From NCBI GenBank assembly GCA_964355115.1, contig CAYHCQ010000069.1, positions 1 to 18,902 of the forward strand: a DNA stretch of 18,902 bases, written 5' to 3'. Shown piece after piece: positions 15,369 through 18,902 of this stretch. Below the pieces are notes generated by a model. That model made no database searches. It was given only the letters and a program-made list of their open reading frames with translations, and had not been told where the DNA came from. The position numbers and the translations under genes were made by a program. The stretch comes from JANXZO01 sp964355115 (GTDB lineage: Bacteria; Bacteroidota; Bacteroidia; Bacteroidales; FEN-979). The first letter of the stretch is position 1, and each line of letters opens with the position of its first letter.

Positions 15369-17327
15369 ATGAAGGTTTTATACAGATTTTGTCTATTGAT
15401 CACCCTCATTTGTACTTTTACAAGTTGTAGTGATTATGCGGACAATCGGGATGTTACAGTCATTAATAAGCCTGGCTCATCATCAAATGATTCATCCTAC
15501 AACCAAGTCATCCTTTCTGATTCTATGGCTATTCTTGATTCGTTGATACTGAAAAACAGAACAAGTAAAATTGAGGAATCTCTCATATATGCATTGCGTG
15601 CAGGCAAGATGGCCAAACAATTGAACACACCAGTGGCCTTTGCCAATGCTTACATTATGCTGGGGAATGTTTATTCACAGTTCAAATTGGATTCGGCATT
15701 CTATTTCTACTATACAGCCAGAGAACTGGTCGACAGCCTTAATTTAACAACTCTTCGGGGAAAAGTTTTATATAACCTGGCAATGCTGTATGGCCTGACA
15801 GGTAACTATAAGACTTCCATTATTCTCCTCGATTCGGCGCTTAACGCGGCTAAAGGTTGTGGTAATTTTGTTATCGGGTCAAACGCACTCAATGCCATTG
15901 GCAATATCTATCTGGATATGGGAGACGAAACAAATGCGCGAATGATGTACGACTCTGCATTCAAAGTTGCAGCCTCCCGCTCTCTCTACCTTCAGATGGG
16001 TACTGCTTTGGGAAACCTTGCAAAATTTGAGCCGGATCAATTGAAATCACAAAAATTGAATCAACGTGCCATCGGGTATATGCAACACTGCACTGGTTCT
16101 GAAGAACCTATGGCTCAAATACTGATCAATATGGCGAATGGATGTACGGATCAGAATTCTGCGATTTATTATTTCGACAAGGCATTAACCCTCATTTCCG
16201 ACGAAAATTCCCCTGAAGAGTATATAGGGGTTTATAACAACTTAGCCTGCACGTACCTGGATATGGGTGAGATTGCGAAAGCAGAAAAGTGTATTCTTGA
16301 CCATGCCGTGCCAGTCGCTGTAAGAACAAATAATCTGGACTGGCAATCAACAGTTTATGACACCTATGCAGATATTCTGCAGCGCAAGGGAAATCTTTCG
16401 GGCGCATTATTTTATGAAAAGAAGTCAATAGAATCAATGGAATTGGCAAATAAACAATCGGCGTTAAAACAAGTCAGACTGATTGCTGCCATGCTGGATT
16501 TGAAAAACAAAGAATCCATAATCAAAGAGAGTAAGCTCGAAATTGAACGGTCAAGGTTACGTTTGAGAAACAGAAACCAATGGATTCTCATAATCCTTTT
16601 ATTTCTGGCCGCTGTCAGTACTGCTTTTGTCATTCTGATCCTTAGAAAACGGATCCAGCTTCAAAAGCAACAGATTGAATCGGCCAAAAAATTGATCGAA
16701 GCAGAAGAAAACGAAAGGACGAGAATAGGTCGTGACCTGCATGACCTTACAGGTCAGAGATTCTCTGGTTTAACAGGTTATATTGAAAGTATTGAATTTC
16801 ACGACCTGCCAACAAAAACTACCGTGTTGCAAATGGTACAGGAGACACATGGACTCGTCAGGGAGATTTCACACCAGATGAACAAATCGTGGATTGAGCG
16901 CTTTCCGATTGAAAAATCAATTGCCGGTTTATGTGAAGATTTTCGTAAAATGACCAGGTTAAACCTCGAATTTCATGCTCCGGATCAATATCCCGACATT
17001 TCCCGAGATGTCAAAATTCATCTGTTCAGAATACTTCAGGAATTACTTTCCAATGCTGTCAAGCATGCACCCCTGGCAAAGGTTTATCTCGAAATCTATT
17101 TTAACGCAGGCCATCTCCATATAAGGTACAACGACGATGGTCCGGGTTTTTCTAATATGGAAACCAAACATCATGGCATAGGATTGAGCAACATATCTGA
17201 GCGGATTACACTTTTAAATGGTCACGTAGTCTTTGAATCCTATCCCGGTTTTGGTACTGATTTTAAAATTACAATTCCATTTGGCAATAAAAAATCGACC
17301 AAATTGGAACTTACATCAATAGTATGA
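15369..17327 (+). CDS. TPR sensor histidine kinase (HisKA_3/NarX type) with lipoprotein-like N-terminus
   Basis: The 652-residue sensor kinase starts with a hydrophobic signal ending FTSC (C20), a plausible lipobox. A TPR-rich sensor region spans about 65-360, with clear repeats at about 90-117, 131-162, 170-201, 286-313 and 327-356. A short coiled coil (380-400) and one membrane helix (WILIILLFLAAVSTAFVILI, 405-424) follow. The cytoplasmic part has a HisKA_3 dimerisation helix with RIGRDLHDL (phosphoacceptor H458). The HATPase domain has N-box ELLSNAVKHA (558-567), DDGPGF (589-594), GIGLSNISERI and GTDFKITIPF. All catalytic motifs are present. The stop overlaps the regulator's ATG (ATGA), so the two are coupled. 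The stimulus is unknown; TPRs suggest a protein or peptide partner in the periplasm. Confidence 0.93.
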   Translation: MKVLYRFCLLITLICTFTSCSDYADNRDVTVINKPGSSSNDSSYNQVILSDSMAILDSLILKNRTSKIEESLIYALRAGKMAKQLNTPVAFANAYIMLGNVYSQFKLDSAFYFYYTARELVDSLNLTTLRGKVLYNLAMLYGLTGNYKTSIILLDSALNAAKGCGNFVIGSNALNAIGNIYLDMGDETNARMMYDSAFKVAASRSLYLQMGTALGNLAKFEPDQLKSQKLNQRAIGYMQHCTGSEEPMAQILINMANGCTDQNSAIYYFDKALTLISDENSPEEYIGVYNNLACTYLDMGEIAKAEKCILDHAVPVAVRTNNLDWQSTVYDTYADILQRKGNLSGALFYEKKSIESMELANKQSALKQVRLIAAMLDLKNKESIIKESKLEIERSRLRLRNRNQWILIILLFLAAVSTAFVILILRKRIQLQKQQIESAKKLIEAEENERTRIGRDLHDLTGQRFSGLTGYIESIEFHDLPTKTTVLQMVQETHGLVREISHQMNKSWIERFPIEKSIAGLCEDFRKMTRLNLEFHAPDQYPDISRDVKIHLFRILQELLSNAVKHAPLAKVYLEIYFNAGHLHIRYNDDGPGFSNMETKHHGIGLSNISERITLLNGHVVFESYPGFGTDFKITIPFGNKKSTKLELTSIV

Positions 17328-17950
17328 TCAGACTATTCTCAATCGAAGATCATTGGATGGTTATTGATGGTTTAAAGGCCAGGTTCAGAGCTTACAGGGA
17401 TGAGATTTCCATAACCTGCAGCGCCGAAAACATAGACGAAGCGCTCACTTGTAATGACAACCTGTTTGATATCATTTTACTTGATCTTCTAATCCCGGGG
17501 ACCGATCCGGTTGAAAATGTGAAGAGGCTACAGCAACAGTTTCCAGAAAAACCCATCGTTATACTGACCTCCGAAGAAAGAACTGTTTTTGTAGATCAAA
17601 TGTGTTCATCGGGAGTTTATGCCTACCTGACCAAACACGATTCGAGAAAGACTATGAAGGAGACAATAGTGAAGGTTGCAAAGGGTGAAAACTGTTGTTT
17701 ACAACACCAATTGGATTTTAAGCAGAACAAAATTATTACGACGGCCGGCAACCCTGAATTTATCTTAATGGCCAGGGAAAAAGCAATTCTGACCTTTTTC
17801 TCAGAAGGGTTAAGATTGAATGAAATCGCTGTTAAAATGAATATGACCGATAGTGCAGTCGGAAAAGATATGGCCAGATTGCGGAAGCAGTTTAATGTAA
17901 AATCGAATGCAGCATTAGTAGGGATTTATAATAGTAAACCCAAATTTTAA
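17324..17950 (+). CDS. Response regulator, NarL/LuxR type
   Basis: The 208-residue protein is a two-domain regulator. The receiver (1-125) carries the acidic pair E8/D9 in SIEDHW, phosphoacceptor D54 in IILLDLL, switch T82/S83 in ILTSEE and K104 in YLTKHD. The LuxR-type helix-turn-helix covers about 149-204 (REKAILTFFSEGLRLNEIAV, then DSAVGKDMARLRKQFNV). It should bind DNA as a dimer after phosphorylation by the overlapping upstream kinase. Its ATG lies within the kinase's stop region (4-base overlap), the usual arrangement for a cognate pair. Targets are unknown. The 264-base region downstream, which holds short inverted repeats, and the small secreted protein gene after it are the nearest candidates. 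Confidence 0.94.
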   Translation: MIRLFSIEDHWMVIDGLKARFRAYRDEISITCSAENIDEALTCNDNLFDIILLDLLIPGTDPVENVKRLQQQFPEKPIVILTSEERTVFVDQMCSSGVYAYLTKHDSRKTMKETIVKVAKGENCCLQHQLDFKQNKIITTAGNPEFILMAREKAILTFFSEGLRLNEIAVKMNMTDSAVGKDMARLRKQFNVKSNAALVGIYNSKPKF

Positions 17951-18214
17951 CCCTCGTTTGATATCCCGAACCACCCAGGAATACGCTCATTTCCCTACCG
18001 AATAAATAAAATGGCAACCTTTTTCTAAAATCACTGTCGTGATTCAACAATCATGATATGTGATACTTAAATCGATTTTTCGAAAGTATTTCACTGTTTT
18101 CCCCTGTCGCATTATTCCGATATATCCCCAGCCAGTCAATCATTTTACATCTTAACTTAACCCTCGGAATACATTGAAAAACAATGCTATTCTTCTAACC
18201 TAAAATCCACTAAC
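17951..18214. other. 264-base intergenic region with short inverted repeats
   Basis: No gene is supported here. It contains AATCAC-TGTC-GTGATT (18029-18044, perfect 6-base arms), the palindrome ATCATGAT (18050-18057) and CATTG-AAAAA-CAATG (18172-18186). A possible weak promoter for the next gene is ATTG (18173-18176), 19 bases, then TAACCTAA (18196-18203), with correct spacing but a poor -7. No hairpin with a T run follows the regulator gene. Confidence 0.45.
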
Positions 18215-18649
18215 ATGAACAAGGCTATTTTCATCGTTGCATTTTTTCTTTTTATTACAGGGTTTCAGCAGGCATTTGCTCAATTTCCGATACCCTCCTA
18301 CGACCAGTCTGTAAAAAGCAGGGCAAATTTCCAGGAATCGCAGTCCTACAGAGGTCGAAGAAATATGAATGTCAAGGTTAAGTGTGTAGGCATCACCTCA
18401 TCAGCAACATGTCAGGCAACGGTTTGGATTTACAGTCTCGACGGGCAAACGGTTTTTGGGCCTTATACAGTCAATGGCGGAGAAACCCTGACTGTGGAAA
18501 TCGATGATCGGGAATGGGGAGTACTGGTTCAAACGAACGATGAGATTACAGTGGATATCTGGACAAGCGCATTGGACAATTCAGAACTACAGGTATTAAC
18601 CAGCCCTTCACTTCCAATATTCTTCAACCTAAATGAAATTCAAAAATGA
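18215..18649 (+). CDS. Small secreted beta-rich protein, function unknown
   Basis: The product has 144 residues. The signal peptide is clear: MNKAIFIVAFFLFITGFQQA with cleavage AFA|Q after residue 22. The mature 122 residues contain a basic stretch (SYRGRRNMNVKVK) and then alternating hydrophobic patterns typical of beta strands. Two cysteines, C57 and C66, could form a short disulfide loop. VWIYSLDGQTVFGPYTVNGG reads like two strands and a turn. I do not recognise a family; an immunoglobulin-like or other small beta-sandwich fold is possible. It lies 264 bases behind the response regulator, on the same strand, and is a natural candidate target of that system, although the sequence does not prove this. 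No Shine-Dalgarno is visible before the ATG. Confidence 0.75.
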   Translation: MNKAIFIVAFFLFITGFQQAFAQFPIPSYDQSVKSRANFQESQSYRGRRNMNVKVKCVGITSSATCQATVWIYSLDGQTVFGPYTVNGGETLTVEIDDREWGVLVQTNDEITVDIWTSALDNSELQVLTSPSLPIFFNLNEIQK

Positions 18650-18732
18650 AAGCCTCAAAAATCATGAAAAGTAAGGTTAGGTTAACCATTCAATGGATTG
18701 GGAAAAATAATTTAGAAATGATTCCTCTTTGA
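18646..18732 (+). CDS. Possible 28-residue basic peptide coupled to the secreted protein gene
   Basis: An ATG at 18646 overlaps the preceding TGA by the ATGA arrangement and opens 28 codons, starting MKASKIMKSKVRLTIQW and ending before 18733. The peptide is basic. Nothing beyond the overlap supports translation, and an ORF this short can be chance. Confidence 0.15.
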   Translation: MKASKIMKSKVRLTIQWIGKNNLEMIPL

Positions 18733-18739
18733 ATTTTCA

Positions 18740-18802
18740 ATACTCCATTTTTTCAGGTCTGACTTTAAATACAGTTCTCTTTTACTTCAAAAATCGGAGT
18801 AT
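18740..18802. repeat. Inverted repeat downstream of the secreted protein gene
   Basis: ATACTCCATTTTT (from 18740) is mirrored by AAAAATCGGAGTAT (18789-18802): seven paired bases, one bulge, then five A:T pairs, around a 36-base centre. It has no following T run, so it is not a standard terminator. It could be a weak transcription end, an operator or a remnant of a small element. Confidence 0.45.
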
Positions 18803-18817
18803 GTGACATTAAGTAAT

Positions 18818-18825
18818 TATATTTG
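18818..18825 (+). promoter_or_regulatory. -7-like promoter element near the window end
   Basis: TATATTTG matches TAnnTTTG exactly. No -33 TTTG is seen 18-21 bases upstream. If real, it would transcribe a gene beginning at the right edge of the window. Confidence 0.35.
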
Positions 18826-18853
18826 TAATAACTTAGTCAGAAACTGTTAAATA

Positions 18854-18902
18854 TTGGAAGACAAAGCGATAATTGCAGCAATGGATATAACCTGCGCAAA
18901 GA
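18854..18902 (+). CDS. Possible start of a gene running off the window
   Basis: After an in-frame TAA at 18848, the frame stays open to the end, with a TTG at 18854 (LEDKAIIAAMDITCAK) and an ATG at 18881. It follows the -7-like element by a plausible leader length. With 16 codons or fewer visible, no family can be named and the frame may be wrong. Confidence 0.2.
   Translation, partial: MEDKAIIAAMDITCAK

Overview
The window reads as ordinary chromosome of a member of the Bacteroidota, probably an uncultured or environmental Bacteroidales/Marinilabiliales-like lineage. The protein families are typical of the phylum: a NupG-type permease, the bifunctional nuclease/UVR protein, the secreted family usually labelled 'asparagine synthetase B', an LpxR-like deacylase and a TPR histidine kinase. 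Several genes are preceded by the Bacteroidota sigma element TAnnTTTG, and Shine-Dalgarno sequences are scarce. I saw no tRNA, rRNA, CRISPR array, insertion sequence or phage gene. Genes are densely packed, and much of the window is core metabolism and replication.

Layout. (1) Positions 8-2663, minus strand: nif3-like metal protein, then a coiled-coil C4 zinc-ribbon protein, then a secreted protein whose frame stops 8 bases from the window edge; transcription probably starts at about 2677. (2) 2809-3222, plus: an orphan CheY-like receiver. (3) 3314-5165, plus: lpxK overlapping a trimeric purine nucleoside phosphorylase gene by 29 bases. (4) 5216-6505, plus: an LpxR-like lipid A deacylase with a lipoprotein-type N-terminus. 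(5) 6569-9401, plus: dnaB overlapping a gene for a secreted protein of unknown function. (6) 9451-12681, minus: bifunctional nuclease, nupG, thyA and folA, a probable operon for nucleoside uptake and thymidylate/folate metabolism, converging on region 5. (7) 12817-15237, plus: a divergent membrane pyrophosphatase transcribed away from region 6 and closed by a clear intrinsic terminator. (8) 15369-18649, plus: a more A+T-rich segment with a TPR histidine kinase, its LuxR-type response regulator (ATGA overlap) and a small secreted protein. The last 250 bases hold an inverted repeat, a promoter-like element and perhaps the start of another gene.

How the genes work together. LpxK and the LpxR-like protein act early and late on lipid A. 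NupG imports nucleosides, PNP splits purine nucleosides, ThyA makes dTMP at the cost of tetrahydrofolate, and FolA regenerates the folate for it. DnaB unwinds DNA at the fork. The pyrophosphatase uses the PPi that biosynthesis releases to pump ions. The two-component pair is the main regulatory unit, and the small secreted protein behind it is a possible target.

I do not see a clearly new multi-gene system. The most worthwhile leads are the secreted family behind dnaB, the divergent pyrophosphatase signature, the lipoprotein-like ends of the histidine kinase and the LpxR homologue, and the short tandem repeats at the 3' ends of folA and nupG. Promoter calls rest on matching a short consensus by eye.
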